This document shows, one piece after another, positions 27,981 to 37,243 of a stretch of 64,000 nucleotides of DNA. Source of the DNA: Desulfuromonas acetoxidans DSM 684 (GTDB lineage Bacteria; Desulfobacterota; Desulfuromonadia; Desulfuromonadales; Desulfuromonadaceae); the NCBI RefSeq assembly GCF_000167355.1, contig NZ_AAEW02000010.1:84176-148175 (forward strand). Reading direction: 5' to 3'. The number at the start of each line of letters is the position of its first letter. Positions within the stretch are counted from its first letter, which is position 1. Both the position numbers and the translations under genes were made by a program. The notes under the pieces are model-generated. The model saw only the letters and a list, made by a program, of their open reading frames with translations, was not told the origin of the DNA and searched no databases.

Positions 27981-28454
27981 TTAGAGATACTTGCAGTACT
28001 GAGTTCTGATCTCAGTCATCTCTTCGACGATGCTATCGACATCAAGCACCATCTCCATCATCTCGATCTGATCGCTGTAAACCTCTTCAGGGACAGCAGC
28101 TTTAAATTCCGGCTCAACTACGTGGTAGACTTTGAGTCCCAACGGGACCCCTGCCAATGAACCTGCGAATGTCGGATCTCCATTAGATACGGTCTCAGCA
28201 GCGAGTCCTGCGGACTCCGCTTCAGCCGCGCCGACGAGAACGATGATGTTTTCACCACCAAACTCTTCGGTCATGGATTTCACGCGATTCTGGTTTTCCA
28301 GGTCCATGGCTCCAGCAGCCGTTCAGACGAAGCATTCCGTGGAGGAAAAGACTACGTCTGCGCCTGTGTTTTTGAGACATTCGACCACCGCAGGGGCGGG
28401 GATGCCGTCTCGGTCACCGATGATGATGACCTTCTTGCCGTCAAACATGTTCAT
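27981..28454 (-). CDS. grdA: Selenoprotein A of glycine/betaine reductase, copy 2
   Basis: 157 aa when the in-frame TGA at 28325-28323 (codon 44) is read as selenocysteine. The surrounding residues [16 protein letters not shown] are the diagnostic GrdA motif, with Cys41 and Sec44. GrdA carries the carboxymethyl group as a selenoether from protein B to protein C and is re-reduced by thioredoxin. Normal family length. An ORF caller splits it at the TGA. The gene is 99.5% identical to copy 1 (40123-40596), with the same strand and gene order trxA-grdA. Confidence 0.95.
28308..28320 (-). promoter_or_regulatory. Candidate SECIS stem-loop in grdA copy 2
   Basis: GGCT and AGCC flank a 5-nt loop starting 3 nt after the Sec TGA; a second small hairpin CTGG-AAAA-CCAG follows. 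Bacterial SECIS elements sit here, but which hairpin acts cannot be decided by eye. Confidence 0.35.
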
Positions 28455-28472
28455 CAGGCACGTTCCTTTCTT

Positions 28473-28790
28473 TTAGATATTTTTTACAATCATTGCGGCG
28501 ATACTCGCCTTGGTCGCGTCGTCCTTGACGACCTCTTCCATTTTCTCCCCGTTTTTGTAGAGGACGACGGTGGGGAGACCGAGAACCCGTTGGCCAATCG
28601 CGAGGCGACGAGCCTTCGAGGTGTTCAATTTGGTGAATTTGACCTGTTCGCCGTATTGCTCTTCAAGCGCTTCAATGTCGGGGAGCAGAGCTTTACAGGG
28701 CTCGCAGCCGTCACCGAAGTAATCCACAAGAACAAAACCATTGGCGTCCAAAACTTCTTGCTGAAACGTATCTTTGTCGACAACTAACAT
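28473..28790 (-). CDS. trxA: Reductase-linked thioredoxin, copy 2
   Basis: 105 aa. The active site reads GDGCEPCK instead of the usual WCGPCK. A GCxPC site lacking Trp is known for thioredoxins of glycine-reductase clusters in amino-acid-fermenting clostridia, so this is a dedicated electron donor to the Grd selenoproteins rather than a general thioredoxin. Differs from copy 1 by one residue (Asn for Asp in LDANGFVLV). Lies 15 bp behind ackA, before grdA. Confidence 0.93.
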   Translation of the reverse strand: MLVVDKDTFQQEVLDANGFVLVDYFGDGCEPCKALLPDIEALEEQYGEQVKFTKLNTSKARRLAIGQRVLGLPTVVLYKNGEKMEEVVKDDATKASIAAMIVKNI

Positions 28791-28805
28791 GGGTCATAAG
28801 CTCCT

Positions 28806-30101
28806 TTATGCAGTGAGACGTTGACTTTGCACGACCTCCTCGCTTTCTGTGTCGTTGCTGGAGAACGTGTACGGAAAGGTCAAATGGTCGCTATAGGTTC
28901 CTTCGAGAATGCCAACGACATCCTCGGTGAAAACAAGTTCTTCATCGGTGGGGATGACAAAGACTTTGATCTTGGATTGGGCTGTGCTGATGAGGGTCTC
29001 ACCGCTTTTTGTGAACGTTTTCTTGTTCTTTTCGATGTCCAGCTCAATTCCCAATGATTCGAGGCCTTCGAGGGCTTTTTGGCGAATCAGGCTGGCATTT
29101 TCGCCGACGCCGGCGGTGAAGACGATGGCATCAACCCGACCAAGTGCCGCAAGGTAGGCACCGACCTGTTTTTTCAGGCGATAGCTTTCGATCTCCAAGG
29201 CCAGTTGACATCGCTCGTCGCCAGCCTCGGCCCAGTCGATGACATCACGGCGATCTGTGTATTTGCCGGTAATGCCGAGTAATCCGGATTTTTTGTTGAG
29301 GATACTGTCGATGGATTTGGCGCTGTGGCCTTCCTGCTCCATAATGAAGGCGGGAATCGCTGGATCAATATCACCACAGCGGGTGCCCATGACGGCACCT
29401 TCAAGCGGGGTTAATCCCATGGTGGTATCGACAGAAATACCACTTTGGATGGCGCAGTGAGAAACACCGTTGCCGATATGCATTGTGATGAGATTGCAAT
29501 CTTTTTGGGGTTTGCCCAGTAATACGGCCGCCCGTTTGGAGACATAGAGATGGCTCGTGCCATGAAAACCATAGCGGCGGACACCGTGTTTTTCGTACCA
29601 CTCGTATGGAACCGGGTAGAGATAGGCCTTTTCAGGCATACTTTGGTGAAATGCGGTATCAAAAATCGCCACATGAGGAGCATTCGGTAAAATAACCTGG
29701 GCGGCTTCAATTCCGGAAATATTCGCCGGGTTGTGCAATGGAGCCAGGTGTTGAACCTCTTTGATCCCCTCGATGACTTTGTCGTTGATAAGAACCGAAC
29801 ACGTGAATTTTTCACCGCCATGAACAACGCGATGACCAACGGCGGAAATCTGACTCATATCCGTTACCACCCCATGGGTCGCATGGGTGAGGGTCTTGAC
29901 TATCAGATGAATGGCCGTTTCGTGAGTAGGGCAGTCGTATTTTTTACGATAGTTTTCCCGTCCGGGAACCTCGTGGACGATGAAGGAGTCTCCTATGGTG
30001 ACTCTTTCGACAACGCCTTTGGCGATGACAGTTTTCTTGTCCCAGTTGTAAAGCTGATACTTGAGGGAGGAACTGCCGCAGTTCAAAGCTAGGATTTTCA
30101 T
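28806..30101 (-). CDS. ackA: Acetate kinase
   Basis: Converts acetyl phosphate, the product of the Grd system, plus ADP into acetate and ATP, the energy-conserving step. 431 aa, about 30 longer than usual through a C-terminal extension after the normal ending. Motifs: ALNCGSSSLKYQLY at the N-terminus, GHRVVHGGEKF, FDTAFHQSMPEKAYLYPVP, RRYGFHGTSH, FTAGVGENASLIR. GAGGAG precedes the ATG. The final LTA codons come from the duplicated trxA-grdA segment, i.e. the repeat edge rewrote the gene's end. Confidence 0.95.
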   Translation of the reverse strand: MKILALNCGSSSLKYQLYNWDKKTVIAKGVVERVTIGDSFIVHEVPGRENYRKKYDCPTHETAIHLIVKTLTHATHGVVTDMSQISAVGHRVVHGGEKFTCSVLINDKVIEGIKEVQHLAPLHNPANISGIEAAQVILPNAPHVAIFDTAFHQSMPEKAYLYPVPYEWYEKHGVRRYGFHGTSHLYVSKRAAVLLGKPQKDCNLITMHIGNGVSHCAIQSGISVDTTMGLTPLEGAVMGTRCGDIDPAIPAFIMEQEGHSAKSIDSILNKKSGLLGITGKYTDRRDVIDWAEAGDERCQLALEIESYRLKKQVGAYLAALGRVDAIVFTAGVGENASLIRQKALEGLESLGIELDIEKNKKTFTKSGETLISTAQSKIKVFVIPTDEELVFTEDVVGILEGTYSDHLTFPYTFSSNDTESEEVVQSQRLTA

Positions 30102-30176
30102 GTGATCAATTCTCCTCGATCTTATTAAGCAAGAGTGGTAATACCCTGATGCTAAAAGTTATCTGCATCACGATGG

Positions 30177-32105
30177 TCAGGCACAAAATCGGTTTTCCGG
30201 TAATTTCCAGGCAACGCGTTCGTCACCACGGCGGATGGTGTATTGCCGTTCGTCAAAATGGTCGAGCAGGGCTTTTGTTTGCTTTCTGGCGCTGCCGAGA
30301 ATGTCGCGAAATTCGGCGAGTGTCAGGGCGCTGTGGTCTGCAAAGTGTTGTTGCAGCGCCAGCAGACTTTTTTGGTAAATCTCTTGATGAAAGATCGTTT
30401 CTTCGTTGAGACGTACGAGAACGCCGGTTCCCAAAAGGTAAGCCAGATATTCTTCTGCCTCAGTTATGGGGAAGTTCAGGTTGTCGAGCACTTCGGACCA
30501 AATTGGGGTTTGGGTTCCTGCACTGATGTATATCTCGACGATCTGCTGAATTTTCTGACGCTGATTTTCAGTGGGTGTAGGCGAGAATCCGGCATTCTTA
30601 ATCCATTCTCCGATCTGTTCGAGTTTTGCCGTTTCTGAAAGGGTATTGAGTAATTGGTCAAAGCCCTTGAGCGCAAGCTTGGCAGGGAGAACACTTTTGA
30701 GCGTTGCTCGTGGAATCCCCGGCAACAATGGATTGTTCTGATGATAGTTGTAGACTTCTTTGGCTAGACGGATCTGCCAGGAGCGTTCCGTTTCGTACGA
30801 CAGCCATTGATTGCCGAGCAATGTCACCTTTTTTTCCTGCTGTAATGTCTCCAGTAGCTCCGTTACGCGTTCCCTGCCAAGGCCTGAGACTGTTTCAAGC
30901 TCTTTTTGCTTCATGGGGCCCAAAGAGGTAACTTTTTGAAACAGAAACGCTTTTTCTCCCGATTCAAGCTCGGCCAAAGCTTCAATGATTTCTTCGCGAA
31001 AACGACGGTGTTTGACAGGCTTGGCATCAAGTACTTTGCCTCCACCTATTGTGGTCATCGGGGAATAGGAGCGGATGATGAAACGGTCTTCGCGGTGGGC
31101 CACCAGGGGACGCTCCAGATGAATCTGGGCGACGACGCTCTCTCCGGGCTTAAGTTCATCGCGATCAAGCAGGGCGACCAGGCCAACGACCCGTGCTGTC
31201 CCCAGGTAGACATGTACCGGGGCACGAAATTTAAGGGGCCGCGAGGCGCTTTCCAGCAATGACAGGCGTACATCGATACGTTGCGTCTGCTCAAAGACGC
31301 CTGGTGAACAGATCACCGAACCGCGCTCCAGCTTGGATCGGTCAAGACCCGCAAGGTTGAGGGCAACGCGTTGTCCCGCAAACGCTTTGTCAACTCTTTG
31401 GCCATGCACCTGAACTTCACGGACACGGATAGTGTCGCCGGCAGGAAGAGCATCGACACTGTCTCCAGCGTGAATCTCACCTGAAAGTAAGGTGCCGGTA
31501 ATCACAGTGCCGAATCCATCGACGGTAAAGTGACGATCTACCGGCAGGCGCAACAGGCCGTCGCAGTTTTTTGCAGGTAACTCTTCAATGGTTTTCTGAA
31601 TGGTGTGGCGCAGTGCGTCAATTCCTGATCCGCTGACAGAGGAGACGCGGCGAATGGGAGACTTGTGTAAAAATGTGCCTCTGACTTTTTCGCGAATCTC
31701 TTCCTCGACAAGCTCGATCCAATCTTCCTCAGCCAGATCACACTTGTTCAAAACGATAATGCCGCGGCGAATTTGTAACAATTCGAGTATCTCAAGATGT
31801 TCATGGGTCTGCGGCATCATCCCTTCCATGACGTCGATAACCAGCAACACCAGGTCGATACCGCCAATGCCAGCCAACATGTTGCTGATAAAACGTTCAT
31901 GGCCGGGAACATCTACGACACCGGCGACTTGGCCGTTGGGTAAGGTAAAAGGGGCAAAGCCGAGGGTGATGGAGATCCCTCGTTTTTTTTCTTCCTGAAG
32001 ACGGTCTGTCTCTGAACCGGTGAGAGCATGAATCAACGCGGTTTTCCCATGATCTACATGGCCGGCAGTCCCGATGATGGCGTGACGATCTTTGGATGCG
32101 TTCAT
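30177..32105 (-). CDS. selB: Selenocysteine-specific elongation factor SelB
   Basis: 642 aa. GTPase motifs GHVDHGKTALIHAL (G1), GISITLGF (G2), DVPGHERFI (G3), NKCDL (G4), then EF-Tu-like domains 2 and 3, and four C-terminal winged-helix modules that bind the SECIS RNA. Brings Sec-tRNA to UGA codons, as needed for GrdA and GrdH/B in this window. Lies between tRNA-Sec (178 bp upstream) and ackA (75 bp downstream) on one strand. No selA or selD is in the window. Confidence 0.95.
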   Translation of the reverse strand: MNASKDRHAIIGTAGHVDHGKTALIHALTGSETDRLQEEKKRGISITLGFAPFTLPNGQVAGVVDVPGHERFISNMLAGIGGIDLVLLVIDVMEGMMPQTHEHLEILELLQIRRGIIVLNKCDLAEEDWIELVEEEIREKVRGTFLHKSPIRRVSSVSGSGIDALRHTIQKTIEELPAKNCDGLLRLPVDRHFTVDGFGTVITGTLLSGEIHAGDSVDALPAGDTIRVREVQVHGQRVDKAFAGQRVALNLAGLDRSKLERGSVICSPGVFEQTQRIDVRLSLLESASRPLKFRAPVHVYLGTARVVGLVALLDRDELKPGESVVAQIHLERPLVAHREDRFIIRSYSPMTTIGGGKVLDAKPVKHRRFREEIIEALAELESGEKAFLFQKVTSLGPMKQKELETVSGLGRERVTELLETLQQEKKVTLLGNQWLSYETERSWQIRLAKEVYNYHQNNPLLPGIPRATLKSVLPAKLALKGFDQLLNTLSETAKLEQIGEWIKNAGFSPTPTENQRQKIQQIVEIYISAGTQTPIWSEVLDNLNFPITEAEEYLAYLLGTGVLVRLNEETIFHQEIYQKSLLALQQHFADHSALTLAEFRDILGSARKQTKALLDHFDERQYTIRRGDERVAWKLPENRFCA

Positions 32106-32282
32106 GGGCAGAGTCCGTTTCTAGCCTCTTGGCTCTGTGGCGGTTGTATGTTCCGTTGAGGGATGAACATAAACAGGATATGACGCGTGTAATCTCTTTT
32201 GATCATGGTCATCCCTTTGCTCGGTTGGTGTGGTTGTAACCACCGCCATTTCTCTCAATACGCGATTTCTTTCCACTGATAT

Positions 32283-32378
32283 TGGCGGGAGTAGATGGGA
32301 ATCGAACCCACCGGGGATGGGATGCACCCCCCATCGGCTTTGAAGGCCGTGAGCGCCACCAGGTTACTAGCTACTCCC
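32283..32378 (-). tRNA. selC: tRNA-Sec (anticodon UCA)
   Basis: 96 nt with encoded CCA. Acceptor GGGAGTAG pairs with CTACTCCC (8 bp as in tRNA-Sec), discriminator G; anticodon loop CTTCAAA with UCA; a long variable arm; T loop GTTCGATTC. It decodes the UGA of grdA and grdH/B. It is preceded by a sigma54 promoter about 87 bp upstream and followed by selB. Confidence 0.95.
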
Positions 32379-32464
32379 TCATGCGTTGCTTTCTTACGTT
32401 TTTTTCACGCCACTGATCGTCTGAATGTCCTTGAGATCATGGCTGCTTGTTGAAGATTAAAGAT

Positions 32465-32480
32465 AGCAAGGGGGGTGCCA
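32465..32480 (-). promoter_or_regulatory. Sigma54 promoter for tRNA-Sec / selB / ackA / trxA / grdA
   Basis: On the minus strand TGGCAC-N5-TTGCT, an exact match to the -24/-12 consensus with correct spacing. Points at tRNA-Sec, whose 5' end is about 75 bp beyond the expected start site. Confidence 0.85.
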
Positions 32481-32559
32481 ATGCCATTTCACAGGTATAA
32501 GTATTGATAATAATAGGAGAAATGATATTTGACGTAGTGATGGATCGGGAGGTAAAGGG

Positions 32560-32575
32560 TATAGCCTGCGCTATG
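32560..32575. promoter_or_regulatory. Candidate enhancer site (YATAGN-N4-NCTATR), selC operon site 1
   Basis: TATAGC-CTGC-GCTATG, imperfect palindrome about 80 bp upstream of the sigma54 promoter at 32465-32480. Same motif before trxB and nfnA. Confidence 0.7.
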
Positions 32576-32628
32576 ACAAAGAAGATGTGATGGAGGCATA
32601 GTTCCATGAAAACAGTATGTTAGCGCGT

Positions 32629-32644
32629 TATAGGACACGCTATA
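32629..32644. promoter_or_regulatory. Candidate enhancer site, selC operon site 2
   Basis: TATAGG-ACAC-GCTATA, about 150 bp upstream of the promoter; shares both half-sites and 4-nt spacer with site 1. Confidence 0.7.
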
Positions 32645-32647
32645 GAT

Positions 32648-32663
32648 CATAGTGTTTTCTATG
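32648..32663. promoter_or_regulatory. Candidate enhancer site, selC operon site 3
   Basis: CATAGT-GTTT-TCTATG, only 4 bp from site 2, so the two could bind cooperatively. Confidence 0.6.
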
Positions 32664-32726
32664 GCGTTTTCCTGGCGTCGACCGCTTGGTATGGTTTCAA
32701 TGGAGAATAGCTGTGTCGCAGAGACA

Positions 32727-32765
32727 AAAAAAGCGCCTCCACGACAGGTCGTGATGGCGCTTTTT
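32727..32765. terminator. Terminator behind the BCCT transporter gene
   Basis: GCGCC ... GGCGC outer stem and CACGA/TCGTG inner stem, flanked by A-run and T-run, so usable from either side. Separates the grd operon from the selC operon. Confidence 0.75.
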
Positions 32766-32811
32766 CTGATTACGATAGCATTGAACCCTTGAGGGCTTGA
32801 AGCCGCTTTTC

Positions 32812-34359
32812 TTAGGGTTCAGTCACCTTTTTAGGGGAAGGAACGTGTAGTTCTCTAACCCTCTCATCAACAGGAAGTTTCTCTTCTTTGAGTGCTTTCA
32901 ACAGTGACACACAGGCTGCGAGCATGATGAGTATAAAAGGGAATGCGGCAGCCACCGAAATTGTCTGCAGCGGTTTTAACCCTCCGGCAAGCAATAGTAC
33001 GGCTGCCAGCGCAGATTGAACCAGTCCCCAGAAAATTTTCTTTTGGTTTGAGGGGTTCAGGTCTCCACCACTGGTAAACATACCCAGAACAAACGTGGCA
33101 GAGTTAGCCGAAGTAATGAAAAAGGTGCAGAGCAAAACGATGGCGACCATCGACAGTATCCAGCCCAGCGGATACTTTGCCATGACAACAAACAGGGCAG
33201 ATTCAGGAGCGCCGGCCAGTCTGGCCAGTTGCTCCAGTCCCAGTGAGTCCATCAAATTCAGGCCAAGAGTTCCGAATACGGCAAACCACAGAAATGATGC
33301 CATCGCTGGAGCGACCGTCACACCGATAATGAACTCCCGGATGGTGCGTCCTTTGGAAATGCGTGCGATAAATGAACCGACAAAGGGAGCCCAGGCGATC
33401 CACCATGCCCAATAAAAAACGGTCCAACCGTTGACCCAGGAATTGTCGCCATAGGCTTTGATATTAAAACTGCCTTGAATGAAAGTGCTGATATAGCCGC
33501 CAAATCCCGAAAACAACGCGTTAAGAATCTTAACCTTCGGACCGACCAAAAAGGCCAGGATGATAAAGGTTGCAGCTAAAAACAGGTTGATATCACCAAG
33601 GACTTTAATCCCTTTGTTTACACCACTGACAGCAGTCCAGATGAAAATAACGGTAACGACCGCAATAATGATCAGGGCAACCGTGTTGTTTTCAGGGATT
33701 TTGAACAGTGAATTAAATCCACTGTTAATCTGTAGCGTGCCCAGACCCAGCGAGGTGGCGACTCCGGCCACTGTTGCGAAAACAGCCAAAGTATCGACAG
33801 TTTTACCGATAGGACCACGAACTCCCTTTTCACCAATTAACGGCAGGAAAAGACTGCTGATCAGGCCAGGTGCACCTTTTCTAAACTGAAAATAGGCCAG
33901 TGCCAGACCGATAATGCTGTAGTTGGCCCAAGGGTGGAAGCCCCAGTGTTTAAACGATGCTCTCATGGCAAACGCTGCTGCTTCGGGAGAGCCGGGCTTC
34001 AGTCCCGGCGGGGCAGCCAGGTGGGAAATTGGCTCGGCAACTCCCCAGAATACCAGGCCGATTCCCATGCCGGCGCCAAAGAGCATGGCAAACCAGGAAG
34101 AGGTGCTGAATTCCGGTTTTGAGTCATCGGCTCCCAATTTGATCGAGCCGTATTTACTGAAGGCCAGCATCATGGCAAAGACCACGAAAATAAACATGGA
34201 GGCCAGATAGGCCCAGCCGAAGTTGTTTGTTAAAAAGGCGAGCAGGTTATTGCCGAATGCTGAAAAATGTTCCTGTGCTGCGATACCCCACGCAAGAATC
34301 ACTACGACAATTCCTACGGAAGCATAAAATACTGTATTATCTTTTTTTCCATCAGCCAT
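32812..34359 (-). CDS. BCCT-family betaine/carnitine/choline transporter
   Basis: 515 aa, twelve membrane helices. Carries the family signature WTVFYWAWWIAWAPFVGSFI with the Trp residues of the betaine box, and GAGMGIGLVFWGVAEP; the glycine-rich GxGxG stretch is the form found in Na+-coupled betaine carriers (BetP) rather than in CaiT. The C-terminal tail is short, without the long osmosensing helix of BetP, which suits nutrient uptake more than osmoprotection. Last gene of the grd operon, which is the main reason for favouring betaine as substrate. Confidence 0.92.
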   Translation of the reverse strand: MADGKKDNTVFYASVGIVVVILAWGIAAQEHFSAFGNNLLAFLTNNFGWAYLASMFIFVVFAMMLAFSKYGSIKLGADDSKPEFSTSSWFAMLFGAGMGIGLVFWGVAEPISHLAAPPGLKPGSPEAAAFAMRASFKHWGFHPWANYSIIGLALAYFQFRKGAPGLISSLFLPLIGEKGVRGPIGKTVDTLAVFATVAGVATSLGLGTLQINSGFNSLFKIPENNTVALIIIAVVTVIFIWTAVSGVNKGIKVLGDINLFLAATFIILAFLVGPKVKILNALFSGFGGYISTFIQGSFNIKAYGDNSWVNGWTVFYWAWWIAWAPFVGSFIARISKGRTIREFIIGVTVAPAMASFLWFAVFGTLGLNLMDSLGLEQLARLAGAPESALFVVMAKYPLGWILSMVAIVLLCTFFITSANSATFVLGMFTSGGDLNPSNQKKIFWGLVQSALAAVLLLAGGLKPLQTISVAAAFPFILIMLAACVSLLKALKEEKLPVDERVRELHVPSPKKVTEP

Positions 34360-34440
34360 CTTAAACTCCTGACTTCCCGGCGTTCAGATGCCGGAAGGGT
34401 TATTTTATGGTGGTGCATGGAACGTGAAGCTCTTTGGGCA

Positions 34441-34484
34441 GATGCCCGATCCAGTGGCATTGGTACACCACCGAATCGGGCATC
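34441..34484. repeat. Hairpin between grdH and BCCT gene
   Basis: GATGCCCGAT (34441-34450) pairs with ATCGGGCATC (34475-34484). No T-tract, so likely mRNA processing or stabilisation rather than termination. Confidence 0.5.
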
Positions 34485-34505
34485 TTTGACGGTTGACTGC
34501 TGTTT

Positions 34506-35819
34506 TTAGATTTTGACTTTAAAAACAGTTTGCTCTTCGATGTCTTGCGCCAGAGCGTCCAGAGCTACCTCAACCCGGTGACGGCGCAGTTTTAACTGCT
34601 CTTCCTGCGAAGTCGCAGGATCACCGAGAGGATAGGGGATAGAGATTGTCGGAACGATTTTGTTGGCGCCAACGGACTTGGCGACCGGGATCAGGTTACA
34701 TAGGATAACAACCGGGAAACCTGCTTTTTCTACTTCTTTGACCATCGTTGCACCGCAACGAGTACAGGTACCTCAAGTGGAGACCATCAGGACAGCATCG
34801 ACCTGGGCCTCCTTCATGTGGACAACAATTTCCTGAGCCATGCGGCGTGCCTCGGCTTCGGTCGTTCCTGTTCCAACGGTTGAGTAGAAGTCTTTGTAGA
34901 GTTCGCCGATCTTGCCCTCTTTTTCAAAAGCGCGCATTACATCGACCGGCATGATGACGTTGGGATCGGCATCGGCCGCCGCCGGGTCAAAACCGGCATG
35001 GATGGTTTTAAACACGCCGGACTCCAGGCGATCCATACCGCTGATATCATACTTACCCCAGCGGGTTGCCGAAGCAGATTGAATCTTGTCCGGGTTATCG
35101 ACGGGCACAATGCCGCCCGTGTTCATCAGGGCAATGCGTGCTTTGGACAGATCAGTAACCGGCTTGGCAATTTCAACCCGGTCCGATTTAGGAATGGGCA
35201 GTTCGGTCTGGTAGTTTTCGCCACTGAGCTTCTTTTGCAACATTTCAACTGCGCGAATGGCGGCTGGGCGAGCTTCTTCAGGCCAGAACTGATGACGAAT
35301 TCCGCGAGGGAAAAACTCTTCAGCTGCGGCACGCAGCATGGTTTCACCAGCGAGCAGCTTGTCGCCGATATTGGCCATTTTTTTAATGTCTTTACGCATC
35401 TTGGCCGCAATGTGGCCACCCTCAGCGATGTAGAGTTCTTTTTTGAACATCAGTACACCGGGGTTCTCCACATGCATGGAACTGACGGTTTCAACACCGA
35501 ATTTCTCTTTGACAGCGCGGCAGATGAAACCGCAGGCACTGCCGTAACGACCGGCCTGAAATGCCGGACCGGCGAAGAAGATATCGAACTCGATCCCTTC
35601 CAAGCCTTCGAGAATGCGTTTTACCGCTTCTTCCTGATTGGAACCGATAAAGTTATCACCACAGATGACGGTGTGAGTAACTTCGGCATTTTTGAGCTGC
35701 TTGTCGAGTTCCAGAGCGGGACCGACAAGACCTTCACGGATTTCCGGTTCGAAATCGGCTTCTGTTTCGCCACCGACACCAGCAAAAAACTGGTTAATGT
35801 ACAGAACTGCTTTTTTCAT
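34506..35819 (-). CDS. grdH: Sec-containing substrate-specific subunit of protein B (betaine or glycine reductase)
   Basis: 437 aa reading the TGA at 34775-34773 (codon 349) as Sec. The site is VST-U-GTCTRC, the U-x2-C-x2-C motif of GrdB/GrdF/GrdH; E. acidaminophilum GrdB has Sec at about the same place. Together with the pyruvoyl subunit it activates the substrate amine and transfers the carboxymethyl group to GrdA. GGAGG precedes the ATG. Named grdH (betaine type) because the next gene is a BCCT carrier; grdB (glycine) or grdF (sarcosine) cannot be excluded without a phylogeny. ORF callers report two pieces. Confidence 0.9.
34746..34760 (-). promoter_or_regulatory. Candidate SECIS hairpin in grdH
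   Basis: CGTTGC-GGT-GCAACG: a 6-bp perfect stem with a GGU loop beginning 13 nt after the Sec TGA, matching the position and the G/U loop of bacterial SECIS elements bound by SelB. Confidence 0.6.
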
Positions 35820-35855
35820 AGCTTTTCCTCCATGGGGTGAAAAAGGGGGAGTTAT

Positions 35856-37184
35856 TTAAAATTCCGTCATGGTTTTTGGAGACCAGCCAGAGACTTGATC
35901 ACCGCAGAACATGGCGTTGTTTTCCATGATGATGGAGCCGTCCTCTTTTACGGAAGAACCGAGGATCTCATCGCCACTCCAACCACCGGAGAGGCCATCT
36001 CTGGACAACGCTTCCAGTTCGCCGATGACACGCTCCATGGCGGGCAGACGGATCAGCTGGGAGACGTTGCCGCAGGAAACAATGGCGTTGGCTTTTTCGT
36101 CCAGAGCGACCAGCGGCTGGCTCTGGCCGTCGCGACCGGTACACTCGTTGGTGACACCGACGGTTTTGACTCCGGCATCTTCCAGAGCGACAAAGCAGGC
36201 GATGAAGTCGGCATCGGGGTTGCCATAGCCTTCTTCCGCCAGGATCGCGCCATCAGCACCCAGAGATTTGGCGATCTGGGCGACGTACAGGGCAGAACGC
36301 TCTTTTTGCTCCAGGGAAACGTTGAGGTTGGACATGATGACGCCGAGGAAGTTGACGCTTTTGCCGTGCTCTTTGTAGAGCTCTTTGATGGTCGGGTTGT
36401 TCTGGAAATCATAGGTTGACCATTTGGATGAGCAGGGCATAAACGAACCGGAGATCAACGCACCGTCAATGATCTCGTTGGGATGCATCAGGGTCGGCAG
36501 GTAGTTGTTCATATCCCAGCCGTAGACCAGATCGTTGTAGCCGTCTTCTTCCATCTGGGATTGACCCTGCAACACATAAACCACGGAGGGCAGAGCGTTG
36601 ACTTCGGCGCTACGTTTGGTGATGGCATCCAGTTCGTATTCTTCAATGTCGTCCGGTTGCAGCTCTTTGACCGCGTTGCCGAGATACTCGGCCAAACGGT
36701 GCGCTCCCCAACGTAATGCCCGGTTTTTCTTTTGTTGCTCATGGCGCTCAAATTCCTCATCGGTGTCGGCAACCAGGCAGATATTGATCAAGCCGGAGAA
36801 CAGGCTGTATTTGGCGCCTTCGCCGGACATGTCGATGAGGCCATCGCCGAAGCTGCCCCAGTGCTCGCCAACTGCCAGCACGCTGCAGCCTTTCAGAGCA
36901 TGGGTGCGGCCTTCGCCGACAGGGTGGACTTCGCCGGTGACGCCGGGGAATAGGGGGTGGTCTGCATTGACACGGCAGCGAGGCTCAATGGCTTCTTTGA
37001 CCGGAACAATGCGAATGCTCTCACCTGGTTTGGCGATCTCGATATCGCACGTGGTGATATGCTCATCTTCTTTGATGTAATCGATAGCCGCTTGCTTATC
37101 GATGATCAAAGTACCGTTGGAAAACGATGTCTCTGTGCCGAAGCACACATCCTTTACATGGAAATTACCAATTTCTAGTTTCAC
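35856..37184 (-). CDS. grdI: Pyruvoyl-type proprotein subunit of protein B (GrdI/GrdE)
   Basis: 442 aa from GTG 37184 (AGGAG 8 nt upstream; MKLEIGNFHVKDV matches the family start), six codons shorter than the longest frame. This family is cleaved at an internal Cys that becomes a pyruvoyl group forming a Schiff base with the substrate. The Cys in SFMPCSSKWSTYDFQ (about residue 251) is near the published E. acidaminophilum position, Cys242, and is my inferred cleavage site. The chains would be about 27 and 21 kDa. Adjacent to grdH, 36 bp. Confidence 0.9.
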   Translation of the reverse strand: MKLEIGNFHVKDVCFGTETSFSNGTLIIDKQAAIDYIKEDEHITTCDIEIAKPGESIRIVPVKEAIEPRCRVNADHPLFPGVTGEVHPVGEGRTHALKGCSVLAVGEHWGSFGDGLIDMSGEGAKYSLFSGLINICLVADTDEEFERHEQQKKNRALRWGAHRLAEYLGNAVKELQPDDIEEYELDAITKRSAEVNALPSVVYVLQGQSQMEEDGYNDLVYGWDMNNYLPTLMHPNEIIDGALISGSFMPCSSKWSTYDFQNNPTIKELYKEHGKSVNFLGVIMSNLNVSLEQKERSALYVAQIAKSLGADGAILAEEGYGNPDADFIACFVALEDAGVKTVGVTNECTGRDGQSQPLVALDEKANAIVSCGNVSQLIRLPAMERVIGELEALSRDGLSGGWSGDEILGSSVKEDGSIIMENNAMFCGDQVSGWSPKTMTEF

Positions 37185-37243
37185 TTTTCGGGCTCCTCTC
37201 ATAGTTTTGGTCTGACGAAAAACGATTCAGTGGGGCGTATGTT

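Larger units (their letters stand above)
27982..28815 (-). repeat. 834-bp direct repeat, copy 2 (grdA-trxA)
   Basis: Matches 40124-40957 base for base at a constant offset of 12,142 except for about four substitutions I could find. Its edges fall inside genes: the right edge contributes the last two codons and stop of ackA, the left edge lies in the grdA stop codon. Confidence 0.95.

Noticed and set aside
27981..28454. grdA copy 2 as a truncated gene starting at MDLENQ
   Set aside because: Translation upstream of the TGA gives the complete normal N-terminus of GrdA with a start codon 130 bp earlier.
34506..35819. grdH/B read as a frameshifted or nonsense-mutated pseudogene
   Set aside because: The only interruption is a TGA at the conserved Sec codon with C-x2-C following, and SelB and tRNA-Sec are encoded nearby.
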